Position numbers and translations under genes: made by a program. DNA of 64,000 bases from Shewanella amazonensis SB2B (GTDB lineage: Bacteria; Pseudomonadota; Gammaproteobacteria; Enterobacterales; Shewanellaceae), in contig NC_008700.1 in the NCBI RefSeq assembly GCF_000015245.1, forward strand, positions 2,052,001 to 2,116,000. The letters run 5' to 3'. Shown here in pieces: positions 8,046 to 18,918 of this stretch. The notes beneath the pieces are model-generated. The model did not search any database. It saw nothing but the letters and a program-made list of their open reading frames with translations, and was not told the origin of the DNA. The first letter of the stretch is position 1, and each line of letters starts with the position of its first letter.

Positions 8046-8654
8046 TTAAATGGCGCCACCGTCTTTCAGGTGACGGCAGAGTAAATCTATCATTGCTGCA
8101 GTGGCGCCCCAAATAAGGCGTCCTTCCCAGGGGATAAATACCACATGGTAGCTATGTCCCTGGCGCTGAAATTGCCTAATGTGTCTGTGTTTGTCCTGCA
8201 TAAAAAAGTGCAGTGGCACCCGAAAACACTCAGCGACTTCACCGGGATCGATTTTTATCTCAAATGGGTCTTTCACAAGTGCCAGCACCGGGGTGATTTC
8301 AAAGCCGGTGAAGGTTCTGTGGGTGGGGAACTGGCCCAAGAGCTCTAAATTCTCACTTCGCAGGCCGATTTCTTCTTCGGCTTCCCTGAACGCCGTATGT
8401 GTGGGGCTAAGATCGCTTGGCTCTACTTTTCCGCCGGGAAAACTCACCTGACCGGGATGGGCTTTAAGGTGGGTGGGGCGGGTGGTGAGTATGAGCTGAA
8501 GTTCACCGTTCAGCTCTTCAAGCGCCATCAGTACTGCCGCTTCTCTTACCCTGGATTTCAGCGGGGCCGACACTATGGCATGACGAAGTGGCTGCAATGA
8601 AAAGTGCAACCTGAGTTTGTCAACACTAATGGCATCGGCGCCGTTAAAGGGCAT
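8046..8654 (-). CDS. nudL: NUDIX CoA pyrophosphatase NudL/YeaB-like
   Basis: A 202-aa NUDIX hydrolase of the CoA-pyrophosphatase type, expected to cleave coenzyme A or its derivatives. The family signature LKAHPGQVSFPGG precedes a NUDIX box that runs GGKVE...REAEEEIGL. It follows pabB directly, the same order as pabB-nudL in E. coli. I start at ATG 8654 (MPFNGADA), with AGGA 10 nt upstream; a TTG at 8660, immediately after the pabB stop, is an alternative two codons longer. Confidence 0.92.
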   Translation of the reverse strand: MPFNGADAISVDKLRLHFSLQPLRHAIVSAPLKSRVREAAVLMALEELNGELQLILTTRPTHLKAHPGQVSFPGGKVEPSDLSPTHTAFREAEEEIGLRSENLELLGQFPTHRTFTGFEITPVLALVKDPFEIKIDPGEVAECFRVPLHFFMQDKHRHIRQFQRQGHSYHVVFIPWEGRLIWGATAAMIDLLCRHLKDGGAI

Positions 8655-8660
8655 AAACAA

Positions 8661-10076
8661 TTATTCCTGTTCCAGTATCGGTAGAATACGGCTGATCTTG
8701 TCGAAGGTTTCCTGATACTCGCTGTCGGCAATTGAGTCGGCCACCACGCCCCCACCGGCCCAGCAGTACAGTTTGCCATCGACAGCCGCCAGGGTGCGTA
8801 TGGTGATGCTGGTATCCATATTACCGTGCTGGCTGATATAACCGATGGAGCCACAGTAAATGCTGCGCCGGGATGGCTCAAGCTCTTCAATAATTTCCAT
8901 GGCGCGGATTTTGGGGGCGCCGGTAATAGAGCCGCCCGGGAAGGCTGCTCTCAATAAATCAAAGGCATCTTTGTTTTCGGCAAGTTGCGCGGTTACTGTA
9001 CTGACCAAATGATGCACGGCAGGGAAGCTTTCCACTTCAAAAAGCTTGGGCACCCGAACACTCCCCGGGCTTGCTACCCGGCCAATATCATTTCGCAGCA
9101 GATCCACAATCATCAGGTTTTCGGCCCTGTCTTTGGGCGAGGCTTTCAGCAAAATGGCATTGGTTTTATCGGCGTCCGGGTCGGGCAATCTTGGCAAGGT
9201 GCCCTTGATAGGCTTGGTTTCCACCTGTCTGCCGTCAAGTTTGATAAACCGTTCCGGCGAGATGGACAAAATGGCGCCTTCTTCAAGCCGGACAAAGGCA
9301 GAGAAGGGCGCCACATTGGCAGAACGCAGTTTGAGGTAGGCCTGCCACTCGCTTCCCTGATAATCAGCGCTGAACCTTTGGGTCAGGTTTATCTGATAGC
9401 AGTCACCACTCGCCAAATAAGATTGCACCTGATTGAATTTTTGCTGGTACTGGTCTCGGGTGATTTGGGGGGTAAACTCCGTCAGCAGCGAGAAGCTGGT
9501 GTTAGACTCCGCCCCGGCTTGGGCAAAGTCGCGCTGCTGCTCAAGCCATGCCAGTGTCTCGTTTAATGCGTCATCACCGAGATAATGTACCAGTTGCCAT
9601 GAATCAGATTGATAGCTTCGCATAAGCGCCCAGTCGTAAAAGCCAATACAGGCTAATGGCAGATTAATATCGTCCAGAGCCGTACTGGGTAGTCGCTCAA
9701 TGCGCCTGCCTAAATCATAGTTAAAACTGCCTAATGCGCCACCGGCGAAGGGGAGTGATGTATTTTTTTGAACGCTGAATAGTGCATGCTGGACCGATTG
9801 CAACTGTGAAAAAGGGCACTCAGAGGTGTCCAGTCTCAGTGTGTTGCCTGCATAGGTGAGTTCGGAGTGGCTCTCGTACACTTTTAACGTAGCGACAGGG
9901 GCTGCCACCAAAATGTCCCAGTGGGCGTCCATGTGCGGTGCATCGGCCGAGTCAAGCAGCATTGACCATGGCTGACTGGCCAATGGGGTAAAAATGTCGC
10001 TGGTGGATGCGGTCCAATCGAGGGTTTTTACGGCGAGCTGTGCATGATTTATACGAGTGGGCAGGGGTGGAAACAT
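8661..10076 (-). CDS. pabB: Aminodeoxychorismate synthase component I
   Basis: Converts chorismate to 4-amino-4-deoxychorismate for p-aminobenzoate and folate synthesis, 471 aa. The chorismate-binding core has PGGSITGAPK, RAMEIIEELEPSRR and GGGVVADS. The motif KPIKGTLPR carries the lysine that separates PabB from TrpE (which has PIAGT), so this is PabB and not anthranilate synthase. nudL follows with no gap, implying one transcript. Confidence 0.96.
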   Translation of the reverse strand: MFPPLPTRINHAQLAVKTLDWTASTSDIFTPLASQPWSMLLDSADAPHMDAHWDILVAAPVATLKVYESHSELTYAGNTLRLDTSECPFSQLQSVQHALFSVQKNTSLPFAGGALGSFNYDLGRRIERLPSTALDDINLPLACIGFYDWALMRSYQSDSWQLVHYLGDDALNETLAWLEQQRDFAQAGAESNTSFSLLTEFTPQITRDQYQQKFNQVQSYLASGDCYQINLTQRFSADYQGSEWQAYLKLRSANVAPFSAFVRLEEGAILSISPERFIKLDGRQVETKPIKGTLPRLPDPDADKTNAILLKASPKDRAENLMIVDLLRNDIGRVASPGSVRVPKLFEVESFPAVHHLVSTVTAQLAENKDAFDLLRAAFPGGSITGAPKIRAMEIIEELEPSRRSIYCGSIGYISQHGNMDTSITIRTLAAVDGKLYCWAGGGVVADSIADSEYQETFDKISRILPILEQE

Positions 10077-10236
10077 CGATTAACCTTATTCAACTTGTGA
10101 TGTAGCCCAAAGATTTGCAACAGAGTATCATATTGGCCGAAAAAGGATTAACCAAAACAACAGGCCTCGTCCCACGGGCGCTGGGTCTTCCCTATAAATA
10201 GAGCTGTCAACAAAGCTGAGAGAGTCGGAGCATAAC

Positions 10237-11772
10237 GTGTCAGAGAATCACTCGCCGGTCGTGATCAAGCAGGCCGATTTTATTGAAAGTGTTGCGGATG
10301 CACTGCAATACATCTCCTACTACCACCCTAAAGATTTTATCGATGCCATGGCTGAGGCCTACGAGCGTGAACAGAGCGCCGCCGCCAAAGACGCTATCGC
10401 TCAAATTCTGATTAACTCCCGCATGTCGGCCGAGGGCAAGCGTCCTCTGTGCCAGGACACCGGCATCGTGACCTGCTTTGTGAAAGTGGGCATGGGTGTA
10501 CAGTGGGACAAAACCGACATGACAGTGCAGCAGATGGTGGATGAAGGCGTTCGCCGCGCTTACACCAACCCGGATAACCCGCTGCGCGCCTCCATCGTTG
10601 CCGACCCTGCGGGCGCCCGTAAAAACACCAAGGACAACACGCCTTCCGTGGTGCATATCGACATGGTGCCAGGTAACCATGTGGAAGTGGCCATTGCGGC
10701 CAAGGGCGGCGGCAGCGAGAACAAATCCAAGATGGTGATGCTGAACCCATCCGACGATATCGCCGCCTGGGTTGAAAAGACGCTGCCAACCATGGGCGCT
10801 GGCTGGTGTCCTCCCGGTATGCTGGGCATAGGTATTGGTGGTACCGCCGAGAAAGCCGCCGTGATGGCTAAAGAAGCCCTGATGGAAAGCATTGATATCC
10901 ATGAGCTTATGGCCAAAGGCGCTGAAACTGCAGAAGAAAAACTGCGTCTGGATATTTTTGAGCGTGCCAACGGTCTGGGGATTGGTGCCCAGGGCCTTGG
11001 CGGTTTGACCACAGTACTGGATGTGAAAATCAAATCCGCGCCTACCCACGCCGCCTCCAAGCCAGTAGTGATGATCCCCAACTGCGCCGCGACCCGTCAC
11101 GTGCACTTCCACCTGGATGGTACAGGTCCTGCCGACCTGTCTCCGCCAAGCCTCAGTGACTGGCCGGAAATTACCTGGGAAGTGGGTGAGAGCGTGCGCC
11201 GCGTCAACCTGGACACAGTGACTCAGGCTGACATCGAAACCTGGAAGAGCGGCGATACCCTGCTGCTGTCCGGTAAGATGCTCACCGGCCGTGACGCAGC
11301 CCACAAGCGTATTCAAACCCTGATTGAATCAGGCGAAGGCCTGCCGGAAGGTGTGGATTTCACCGGCAAGTTCATCTACTACGTGGGCCCGGTTGATCCG
11401 GTAGGCGATGAAGTGGTGGGTCCTGCGGGCCCAACCACGGCAACCCGCATGGATAAATTTACCGATCTGATGTTGGATAAGACCGGCCTGATGGGCATGA
11501 TTGGTAAGGCCGAACGGGGTCCTGCCACCGTAGAGTCTATCAAGCAGCACAAGGCGGTTTACCTGATGGCCGTTGGCGGCGCAGCCTACCTGGTGTCCAA
11601 AGCCATTAAACACGCCCGTGTGGTGGCCTTTGAAGATTTGGGTATGGAAGCCATCTACGAGTTTGACGTGCAGGATATGCCTGTGACCGTGGCAGTGGAC
11701 ACTCAGGGTGTAAACGCCCACGAGACAGGTCCGGCCATCTGGAAAGTGAACATCCAGAACGCCAAGGCGTAA
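10237..11772 (+). CDS. Class I (4Fe-4S) fumarate hydratase
   Basis: Iron-sulfur fumarase interconverting fumarate and malate in the citric acid cycle, 511 aa. The alpha region includes RPLCQDTGIVTCFVK and the beta region has GPAGPTTATRMDKFTDLM; cysteines in CQDTG, MIPNCAATRH and others can ligate the cluster. The length is nearer the single-chain class I enzymes of other proteobacteria than the 548-aa E. coli FumA, so I leave the symbol open (fumA/fumB). The start is GTG 10237 with GGAG 7 nt upstream. It is monocistronic, with a terminator after it. Confidence 0.95.
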   Translation: MSENHSPVVIKQADFIESVADALQYISYYHPKDFIDAMAEAYEREQSAAAKDAIAQILINSRMSAEGKRPLCQDTGIVTCFVKVGMGVQWDKTDMTVQQMVDEGVRRAYTNPDNPLRASIVADPAGARKNTKDNTPSVVHIDMVPGNHVEVAIAAKGGGSENKSKMVMLNPSDDIAAWVEKTLPTMGAGWCPPGMLGIGIGGTAEKAAVMAKEALMESIDIHELMAKGAETAEEKLRLDIFERANGLGIGAQGLGGLTTVLDVKIKSAPTHAASKPVVMIPNCAATRHVHFHLDGTGPADLSPPSLSDWPEITWEVGESVRRVNLDTVTQADIETWKSGDTLLLSGKMLTGRDAAHKRIQTLIESGEGLPEGVDFTGKFIYYVGPVDPVGDEVVGPAGPTTATRMDKFTDLMLDKTGLMGMIGKAERGPATVESIKQHKAVYLMAVGGAAYLVSKAIKHARVVAFEDLGMEAIYEFDVQDMPVTVAVDTQGVNAHETGPAIWKVNIQNAKA

Positions 11773-11806
11773 TAGCGTTGAATTTTGATACAAATCCATA
11801 ATTGAA

Positions 11807-11836
11807 AAGGGCCCAGACACACTTGTCCGGGCCCTT
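11807..11836 (+). terminator. Terminator after fumarase
   Basis: AAGGGCCC and GGGCCCTT form an 8-bp stem around a 14-nt loop that can itself pair GACA/TGTC. The T-run is short (TTGTCTTT), so strength is uncertain. Confidence 0.7.
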
Positions 11837-11942
11837 GTCTTTGGATTAAGGTGTCTTTTTTGCCGGGATGGCACTTTCTCTGTCCGGTTCGCCGGAAACC
11901 ATAAACCATAACAAACAATAAACAGCATTGCGGACAACATCC

Positions 11943-13997
11943 ATGAAGAAATTAAGCGCTATTGCACTGTCGCTGGCTCTGGCCGGTGTATCCGGTGCCG
12001 CGTTCGCCTCGGGCGCCGAGCCGTTTTCGGTTCAGCATCTGGTGAATCTCAATAAAATGCATTCAGAAACCCTGTCACCCGATGGCAGCAAACTGGTGTA
12101 TGGCCTCAAAGAAATCAATGAGGATGGCAGCAGCGAGTCCAACCTGTTCCTGTTGGATTTGACCAATCCCAAGGCAGCACCCCTGCAACTGACCAGCGCC
12201 AAGGGCACTGAGCATGATGTGGTATTTGCCGCCGATGGCAAGTCTATCCTGTTTCTGGCAAGCCGCGATGGCACCAGTCAGCTGTACCGTCTGCCGCTAG
12301 ACGGTGGCGAAGCCGTAAAAGTATCTGATTTGCCACTGGATATTAATGGCATCAAGCTGTCGCCAGACGGCAACAAGCTGGCCATGACCTTAAGGGTGTT
12401 TCCTGAGTGTGACACTCTGGAGTGTTCAAAAGACAAGTTTGACGCCGAGGCCAAGCGTAAGAGTAATGGCCGCGAATACAGCCAGCTGATGGTCCGACAC
12501 TGGGATACCTGGCATGACCATGCCCGTAACCACCTGTTTGTGGCCGACATCAACGGCAATACTCTGGGTACGCCGGTGAATGTGACCCAAGGGCTGGATA
12601 CCGAAGTGCCGCCCAAGCCATTTTCCGGCATGGAAGAAGTCGCCTTTACCGCCGATAGCCAGCATCTGGTATACAGCGCCAAGGCACCGTCCAAAGATCA
12701 GGCGTGGACCACCAATTACGATTTATGGAAAGTGAGCGTAAAGGGCGGCAAGACAGAAAACCTGACCGCCAACAACATCGCCTGGGATGCCCAGCCTGTC
12801 TTCAGCAGTGATGGTGCCTACATGGCTTATCTCGCCATGAAGCGACCCGGTTTTGAAGCCGATCGCTACGCCATCATGCTGCGGGATCTGAAAACCGGTC
12901 AGGAAAAGGAAGTCGCGCCTCTGTGGGACAGAAGTCCTTCATCCATTCAGTTTGCCGATGATAACCGCACCCTGTATGTGACTGCACAGGACGTGGGTCA
13001 GGTGTCTGTTTTTGAAGTAAACACCCAGTTTGGCGATGTGCGTTCCATCTATAATGATGGCAGCAATAGCCTCGTTGGTATCGCTGGTGACAAGCTGGTG
13101 CTTAATCACCGCAGTTTGGTTGAGCCCGGCGATCTCTACACCATCGGCAAAGACGGCGATCGTCTGACCCGCCTGACCGAAGTGAATAAAGACAAGCTGG
13201 CCAAAATTAAATTCGGTGAGTTCCAGCAGTTCTCGTTTAAGGGCTGGAACAACGAAACCGTACACGGTTACTGGATAAAGCCTGCCAACTACAAAGAAGG
13301 CAAAAAGTACCCAGTGGCCTATCTGGTGCACGGCGGTCCTCAGGGATCGTTCGGTAACAGTTTCAGCCACCGCTGGAATGCCCAGCTGTGGGCCGGTGCC
13401 GGTTACGGTGTGGTGATGGTGGACTTCCATGGCTCTACCGGTTATGGCCAGGCCTTTACCGATTCCATTTCCCAGGATTGGGGTGGCAAGCCGCTGGAAG
13501 ATTTGCAAAAAGGCCTCGCAGCCGTTGGCAGTCAGCAGAAGTGGCTGGATGTAAACAACGCCTGTGCCCTCGGCGGCTCGTATGGCGGCTACATGATGAA
13601 CTGGATCCAGGGTAACTGGAACGACGGCTTCAAGTGTCTGGTGAACCACGCGGGTCTGTTTGACATGCGCTCTATGTACCATGTGACTGAAGAGCTGTGG
13701 TTCCCGGAGTACGAGTTTGGTGGCACCTACCAGAAGAACCGCGATCTGTACGAGAAATTCAACCCGGTCAACTATGTTGAAAACTGGAAAACCCCTATGT
13801 TGGTTATCCACGGTGAGAAGGACTTCCGCGTACCCTACGATCAGGGTCTGGCAGCGTTCAGCTACATGCAGCGCAACGATATTCCATCAGAGCTGCTGAT
13901 TTTCCCTGAGGAGAATCACTGGATCCTGAATCCTGACAACCTGCAGCAGTGGTATGCCAAGGTGCTGGGCTGGATGGACCGTTGGACCGCTAAATAA
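11943..13997 (+). CDS. Secreted S9 family prolyl oligopeptidase (DPP5-like)
   Basis: A 684-aa exported serine peptidase. A signal peptide starts at ATG 11943 (MKKLSAIALSLALAGVSGAA, cleavage near AFA); a TTG further upstream is not needed. The N-terminal beta-propeller has repeats such as LSPDGSKLVYG, LSPDGNKLAM and FSSDGAYMAYLA. The C-terminal hydrolase domain has GGSYGGYMMNW with the nucleophile Ser546, an acid in HGEKDFRVP and the base in PEENHWI. Members cleave short peptides from the amino end, often after proline or alanine, in the periplasm or outside. It is monocistronic. Confidence 0.94.
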   Translation: MKKLSAIALSLALAGVSGAAFASGAEPFSVQHLVNLNKMHSETLSPDGSKLVYGLKEINEDGSSESNLFLLDLTNPKAAPLQLTSAKGTEHDVVFAADGKSILFLASRDGTSQLYRLPLDGGEAVKVSDLPLDINGIKLSPDGNKLAMTLRVFPECDTLECSKDKFDAEAKRKSNGREYSQLMVRHWDTWHDHARNHLFVADINGNTLGTPVNVTQGLDTEVPPKPFSGMEEVAFTADSQHLVYSAKAPSKDQAWTTNYDLWKVSVKGGKTENLTANNIAWDAQPVFSSDGAYMAYLAMKRPGFEADRYAIMLRDLKTGQEKEVAPLWDRSPSSIQFADDNRTLYVTAQDVGQVSVFEVNTQFGDVRSIYNDGSNSLVGIAGDKLVLNHRSLVEPGDLYTIGKDGDRLTRLTEVNKDKLAKIKFGEFQQFSFKGWNNETVHGYWIKPANYKEGKKYPVAYLVHGGPQGSFGNSFSHRWNAQLWAGAGYGVVMVDFHGSTGYGQAFTDSISQDWGGKPLEDLQKGLAAVGSQQKWLDVNNACALGGSYGGYMMNWIQGNWNDGFKCLVNHAGLFDMRSMYHVTEELWFPEYEFGGTYQKNRDLYEKFNPVNYVENWKTPMLVIHGEKDFRVPYDQGLAAFSYMQRNDIPSELLIFPEENHWILNPDNLQQWYAKVLGWMDRWTAK

Positions 13998-14020
13998 TCC
14001 AAACCCCTTGTAATACAAAT

Positions 14021-14046
14021 AAAAGCCGGGCAATCACCCGGCTTTT
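14021..14046 (+). terminator. Terminator after S9 peptidase
   Basis: AAAAGCCGGG and CCCGGCTTTT form a 10-bp perfect stem with a 6-nt loop, followed by ATTTT. Confidence 0.85.
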
Positions 14047-14113
14047 ATTTTAAGAAAACTTCAGTATAGTGTCGCTTTTCTTCTTTTAAATGGATTTAGC
14101 GAGGAGCGCCATT

Positions 14114-14767
14114 ATGGCCATGAAGACCATCAACTATCAGGACGCCAGAGCCTTAATGCAACCCGGAGACGTCATTGCCTTTGGTGGCCGGGCACCTTTC
14201 TCTATGTTGACCAAATTTATGACCCGCTCCAACGTGTCCCACGTCGGGGTCATTTTACAAACCCGGGTGGTAGAAGATGATTCCGGGCGTTTCTTCAATC
14301 AAATCATAGAATCTACCGAGCTGAACGGATTTACCGGGGTACAAATCAATCGTTTCAGCGACCGTTTGAATTACGAAGGGGATATTTGGTGGCTGCCATT
14401 GTGTCCCGAACTCAGAGCGTCCCGTTTCAATCAAAACCGCTTTTATGACTTTCTGTTTAATCAGGCAAAGGTACGTAAGCAGTTCGATTTGTCTCAGGCA
14501 CTGATGTCGGCTTTCGACATTTTTGACAGCATTAAGGGCCCGGGCTTCAACGAGCGTGACTACAGTCGTTTCTTTTGCTCTGAACTGGTGGCCGCAGCAT
14601 TCGAAGAGGCGGGGCTTTCCGGTACCGTGAATGCCAGTGAAGTGACACCCATTGATTTGTGCCGCTGGCGAATTTACACCGACCACTATTATCTGCTGAA
14701 GGGCGACGGTGAACCTGAGATTTCCCGCTTTAACAGCAGTTGTCCCTCTGAGTGGAACTGTGCTTAG
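14114..14767 (+). CDS. YiiX/YebB-like permuted NlpC/P60 cysteine hydrolase
   Basis: A 217-aa protein of the circularly permuted papain-like group. The histidine region comes first (SNVSHVGVIL) and the cysteine later (FFCSELVAAAFEEAGL), the order expected for the permuted fold. Such proteins are putative amidases or lipid hydrolases; the substrate here is unknown. No signal peptide is visible. The start ATG 14114 follows GAGGAG by 7 nt; an earlier ATG at 14090 lacks a ribosome site. Confidence 0.85.
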   Translation: MAMKTINYQDARALMQPGDVIAFGGRAPFSMLTKFMTRSNVSHVGVILQTRVVEDDSGRFFNQIIESTELNGFTGVQINRFSDRLNYEGDIWWLPLCPELRASRFNQNRFYDFLFNQAKVRKQFDLSQALMSAFDIFDSIKGPGFNERDYSRFFCSELVAAAFEEAGLSGTVNASEVTPIDLCRWRIYTDHYYLLKGDGEPEISRFNSSCPSEWNCA

Positions 14768-14793
14768 CTGACAAAGGGTTAGCCAAACAGGGG

Positions 14794-14819
14794 CGCAGGA
14801 TTGATCATGAAATCCTGCG
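14794..14819. repeat. 9-bp inverted repeat upstream of opgG
   Basis: CGCAGGATT and AATCCTGCG flank an 8-nt spacer. It lies 27 bp past the YiiX-like gene and has no T-run, so it may be a weak terminator or an operator; I cannot tell which. Confidence 0.5.
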
Positions 14820-15033
14820 TCGAATCGCTTATTCCAAAAAGTTATAAATATATAATTACAAAGTCTTCGCCGTAATAGGGTAAGCTCAACATTGTTTGTG
14901 CTTTTTTTTGCCGTTCTGATATCTTTCGCGCTTAGCGGGCAACGATATTTTTGACATTAATTTTGGCATAAATTACATCGTCGCCTAAGCTATAAACACT
15001 CTTGTTTTCAACACTTTTCGGGTCATTCTCCCT

Positions 15034-16656
15034 ATGGTTCGTTCTCCTCGCACCGCCAGTATCAAACCCAAGGCCGTGGCAGCCTTGCTGCTTGGCATGT
15101 CTGCTCTTTCCCCCATGCATCTCTTCGGCGCTGAGCCAGAGCAGGTGCAAACGGTAAAGCCTGCCGTTAAAGCGGAAATGCCGCCAAAGCCAACCAAGCC
15201 AACTCAGGTGCGTTTTGCCAAAACCGGTAATTTTGATGCGGATACCGTTGTGCGCATCGCAAGACAGCTTGCAGCCAAACCCTATGTGGCTTTGAGCGAT
15301 CCGCTCCCGCCTGGACTGGCTAACATCAGCTATGATGAGTACCGCGATATTCGCTTCAAGCCAGAGCAGGCCATTTGGAAGCAGGACGGGTTGCCCTATC
15401 AGATGCAACTCTTCCACCGTGGGTTCTATTTTCAGGATTTGATTGAAATCGCCATCGTCGAAGGCAAAAAGTCGACTCACCTGTCTTATGACCCGTCACT
15501 CTTCAGTGCCGGTGAAGTCATTCGTGAAAAGCTGCCCAATGAAGACATTGGTTACAGTGGTTTGCGGGTACATTATCCGCTGAACAGCAGCGAGTATTTT
15601 GATGAGCTCTTTGTGTTCCAGGGCGCCAGTTACTTCCGCGCCCTCGGTAAAGGCAATGCCTACGGCCTGTCTGCCCGTGGCCTTGCCATTAAAACCGCCG
15701 ATCCGGCCGGTGAAGAATTCCCGGTCTTTCGCGCGTTTTGGATAGAAAAGCCCAATAACGAAACTAACCTCATTGTGGTTCATGCGCTGCTGGATAGCCC
15801 CAGCGTGGCCGGTGCATATCGTTTCTCCATCCGTCCCGGTGACAACACCCGTATGGATGTGGAAGCCGTGCTCTTCCCACGGGTAGAGCTTGCCAAAGTG
15901 GGTTTGGCCCCGAGCACCAGCATGTACATGCATTCTCCCAATGGCCGCCATCTCACAGACGATTTTCGCCCAGCGGTGCATGACTCAGACGGCCTGTTGA
16001 TGATCAACGGCCGGGGTGAGCGTTTGTGGCGTCCGCTGGCAAATCCAAAGGATCTGCAGGTAAGTGCCTTTATGGATAACTCCCCACAGGGCTTTGGTTT
16101 GCTGCAGCGTGAGCGCAACTATGTGAACTACCAGGATCTGGAAGCCAACTATGAGCGTCGTCCAAGCCTTTGGGTTGAGCCCGTGGGTAACTGGGGTGCC
16201 GGTGCCGTGGTTCTGACTGAAATCCCGACTCAGTCTGAAATTCACGACAACATTGTGGCCTTCTGGAAGCCTCGTCAGCCACTTGCGGCCGGCAGCGAGT
16301 ACCGCTTTGCTTACCATCTGTCCTGGGGTGCCAATCCTGTGCCAGTGGATAACAGCATTATCGTAAGCCGCAGTGCCAGTGGCCGTGCCGACATTGCCAA
16401 GCCAACGCCAAAACGCCTGTTCGTGGTGGATTATGAGGTGAAAGGCGAGAAGCCCGCCAAGTTGCCCACGCCCAAGGTGGAAACCTCCGCAGGCGTTGTC
16501 AGCAATGTGGTTATCCGCGAAAACCCCAAATCAAAAGGCTATCGTTTGTCGTTTGAGTTTGACCCGGGTGAAACCAAACTGGCTGAGTTTCGTGCCGAGC
16601 TTAAGTTTGACGAACCCCGCAGCGTAGAAACCTGGCTGTACCGTTGGACGCTCTGA
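15034..16656 (+). CDS. opgG: Periplasmic glucan biosynthesis protein OpgG (MdoG)
   Basis: A 540-aa exported protein needed for osmoregulated periplasmic glucan synthesis. A signal sequence covers about residues 1-32 ([12 protein letters not shown], cleavage near FGA). The MdoG domain fills the rest, with the recognisable stretches [12 protein letters not shown] and [13 protein letters not shown]. The ribosome site is weak. opgH follows after 7 nt, the standard opgGH operon in which OpgG acts on the glucan made by OpgH. Confidence 0.95.
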   Translation: MVRSPRTASIKPKAVAALLLGMSALSPMHLFGAEPEQVQTVKPAVKAEMPPKPTKPTQVRFAKTGNFDADTVVRIARQLAAKPYVALSDPLPPGLANISYDEYRDIRFKPEQAIWKQDGLPYQMQLFHRGFYFQDLIEIAIVEGKKSTHLSYDPSLFSAGEVIREKLPNEDIGYSGLRVHYPLNSSEYFDELFVFQGASYFRALGKGNAYGLSARGLAIKTADPAGEEFPVFRAFWIEKPNNETNLIVVHALLDSPSVAGAYRFSIRPGDNTRMDVEAVLFPRVELAKVGLAPSTSMYMHSPNGRHLTDDFRPAVHDSDGLLMINGRGERLWRPLANPKDLQVSAFMDNSPQGFGLLQRERNYVNYQDLEANYERRPSLWVEPVGNWGAGAVVLTEIPTQSEIHDNIVAFWKPRQPLAAGSEYRFAYHLSWGANPVPVDNSIIVSRSASGRADIAKPTPKRLFVVDYEVKGEKPAKLPTPKVETSAGVVSNVVIRENPKSKGYRLSFEFDPGETKLAEFRAELKFDEPRSVETWLYRWTL

Positions 16657-16663
16657 GACAGGT

Positions 16664-18841
16664 ATGACACACAAGTTGCTTGAAACTCCGTCTCCGGCCC
16701 TGGCCGGAGACACTGCCATGCCGCCGGAGCGTCCGGCGGATATGCCCACCCAGTCGCTTAAATCCCTGAGCGAAGGCTTTCCCCGCACACCCGTATCACC
16801 TTCCGGTGTTAAGTCCAGCGCTCTGAAGCGCTGGTCTGTGGTGGGCTCAGCACTCCTGTTGTCTGCATTTGCTATTTATGAAATGCGCGGGGTGTTTATG
16901 CTCGGAGGCCTGACGCCATTGGAATACCTGGTGTTGGTACTCTTTGCCATCAACTTCTGTTGGATTGCCCTGGCATTTTGCGCAGGGATTGCCGGGATGA
17001 TTTCTATCATTCGTGGTAAAAAGTCCGCAGTCGAAGAGGTGGAGCTCAATACCCGCACCGCGATCCTGATGCCCACCTACAACGAATCCCCAGACCGGGT
17101 ATTCGCCGCAGTGGAAACCATGGCACTGGCACTTGCAGATACGCCGGATGGTCATGCCTTTGATTGGTTTATTCTCAGTGACACCACAGATCCTGAGGTG
17201 GCATTGGCCGAAGAGCACGCCTTTTGGCTGCTTCGTGAAGCCACCGCAGGTAAGGCGCGGGTGTATTATCGTCGTCGCCGTAAAAACGTTGCCCGCAAGG
17301 CCGGTAACGTGGCGGACTTCTGTCGGCGCTGGGGCAGCAGTTACGACCATTTGTTGGTGTTGGATGCCGACAGTGTGATGGAAACCTCCACCATAGTGTC
17401 GCTGGCAAGACGGATGCAGGCCGATCCGGATGCAGGTCTGATCCAGACCATTCCTGCACTTATCAAGGGCACAACCCTGATGGCGCGGGTACAGCAGTTT
17501 GCGGCCCGTTTTTATGGCCCAGTGATCGGCACTGGCTTGGCGTGGTGGGTACAAAAAGAAGGTAACTTCTGGGGGCACAACGCCATTATCCGCACCGAAG
17601 CCTTTATGAAGGCTGCCGGTTTGCCCCATTTGTCCGGTAAGCCTCCCTTCGGCGGCCATATACTGAGCCATGACTTTGTGGAAGCCGCGCTTATCCGCCG
17701 CGCCGGGTGGAGCGTGAAAATTGCTGCCGATCTCTATGGCTCCTACGAGGAGTGCCCGCCGTCGATTATTGACATGGCAGTGCGCGACCGTCGCTGGTGT
17801 CAGGGCAACCTGCAGCATACCCGTGTCCTGCCCGCAAAAGGCCTGCATTGGGTCAGCCGCATGCACCTGGTCACGGGGATCATGTCTTATCTGTCATCGC
17901 CATTCTGGCTGATGCTGATCCTCTCGGGTTTGTTGCTGGCGCTGCAGGCGCACTACATACGCCCTGAGTACTTCTCGGATCAGTTCTCGCTGTATCCCAC
18001 TTGGCCAGTGATGGACTCCGACAGGGCATTGCGCCTCTTCTACATCACTATGGGTGTACTCTTTGGTCCTAAAATCTTCGGGTTGTTGCTGTTGGTGTTT
18101 GACAACAAAACCTGTAAGGCATTGGGCGGCAGACTGCGCATCGCGCTGAGCACCATTACCGAAGTCATACTCTCGGCCATGATTGCGCCCATTATGATGT
18201 TTATTCATTGTGGCGCCGTGCTCTCCATCCTCTTTGGCCGCGACAGTGGTTGGTCGCCCCAGCGCCGCGACGATGGCAGTCTTCCCTGGAAAGACCTGAT
18301 CTATCGCCACCGCTGGCACATGATTGCAGGATTGCTGCTGGGTTATGCCGCGGTACTCGACTCATTAACCTTGCTGGCGTGGATGTCACCGGCCCTGGTA
18401 GGACTCTGGCTTGCCGTCCCCTTATCTGCCGTCACGGCATCTGGCCCCATCGGGCAATGGTTCAAGGACAGAAAAATTCTGGCCACCCCGGAAGAGGTGA
18501 ATGAACCTGCCATAGTGGCAGCAGCAACAGCGCGGCGTGAATACTATGCCGAAGCCCTGGGTGAAAGCTGGAATGTGCCTATGCTGCTGGCGAATCCCGA
18601 TATGATGGCGCTGCACATGAGCATTATGGATAAGTTGCCCACCCATGTGCCCGGTAGCCCCATTGAGCCCCTTGAGGCGATTGCACGGGTTAAGGTGCAC
18701 GAAGCCCAGTGTCAAACGAGTTTGCTGGCGCTCTTAAGCCGTCAGGAGCTTGGCTATGTGCTGGGTAATCCCTTGCTGATGAAACACATGCAGCACTTGC
18801 CAGAAGCTTATGCCGATGACGATCTCGTGACTATCTGCTGA
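16664..18841 (+). CDS. opgH: Glucan glucosyltransferase OpgH (MdoH)
   Basis: A 725-aa inner-membrane GT2 glycosyltransferase that builds the beta-1,2-glucan backbone from UDP-glucose. Two hydrophobic segments (about residues 62-80 and 85-110) precede the cytoplasmic catalytic domain, with [12 protein letters not shown], the DxD motif LVLDADSVM and [12 protein letters not shown] as the QxxRW-like site. Several membrane helices follow. It is shorter than E. coli MdoH (847 aa), mainly at the ends. The start lies 7 nt after the opgG stop. Confidence 0.95.
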   Translation: MTHKLLETPSPALAGDTAMPPERPADMPTQSLKSLSEGFPRTPVSPSGVKSSALKRWSVVGSALLLSAFAIYEMRGVFMLGGLTPLEYLVLVLFAINFCWIALAFCAGIAGMISIIRGKKSAVEEVELNTRTAILMPTYNESPDRVFAAVETMALALADTPDGHAFDWFILSDTTDPEVALAEEHAFWLLREATAGKARVYYRRRRKNVARKAGNVADFCRRWGSSYDHLLVLDADSVMETSTIVSLARRMQADPDAGLIQTIPALIKGTTLMARVQQFAARFYGPVIGTGLAWWVQKEGNFWGHNAIIRTEAFMKAAGLPHLSGKPPFGGHILSHDFVEAALIRRAGWSVKIAADLYGSYEECPPSIIDMAVRDRRWCQGNLQHTRVLPAKGLHWVSRMHLVTGIMSYLSSPFWLMLILSGLLLALQAHYIRPEYFSDQFSLYPTWPVMDSDRALRLFYITMGVLFGPKIFGLLLLVFDNKTCKALGGRLRIALSTITEVILSAMIAPIMMFIHCGAVLSILFGRDSGWSPQRRDDGSLPWKDLIYRHRWHMIAGLLLGYAAVLDSLTLLAWMSPALVGLWLAVPLSAVTASGPIGQWFKDRKILATPEEVNEPAIVAAATARREYYAEALGESWNVPMLLANPDMMALHMSIMDKLPTHVPGSPIEPLEAIARVKVHEAQCQTSLLALLSRQELGYVLGNPLLMKHMQHLPEAYADDDLVTIC

Positions 18842-18860
18842 TCCAGAAATGGTCGAATGA

Positions 18861-18886
18861 AAAAGCCCGGCGGTTGCCGGGCTTTT
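18861..18886. terminator. Bidirectional terminator between opgH and adhE
   Basis: AAAAGCCCGGC and GCCGGGCTTTT form an 11-bp stem with a GGTT loop and a T-run on the plus side; an A-run gives U residues on the minus side. Confidence 0.9.
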
Positions 18887-18918
18887 TTGTGTTAAGGGGC
18901 GGTGTCACCCTTTATGCA

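Noticed and set aside
10240..11316. Long minus-strand frame (358 codons) opposite the fumarase gene
   Set aside because: Antisense shadow in GC-biased codons; no motif, and the fumarase frame is unambiguous.
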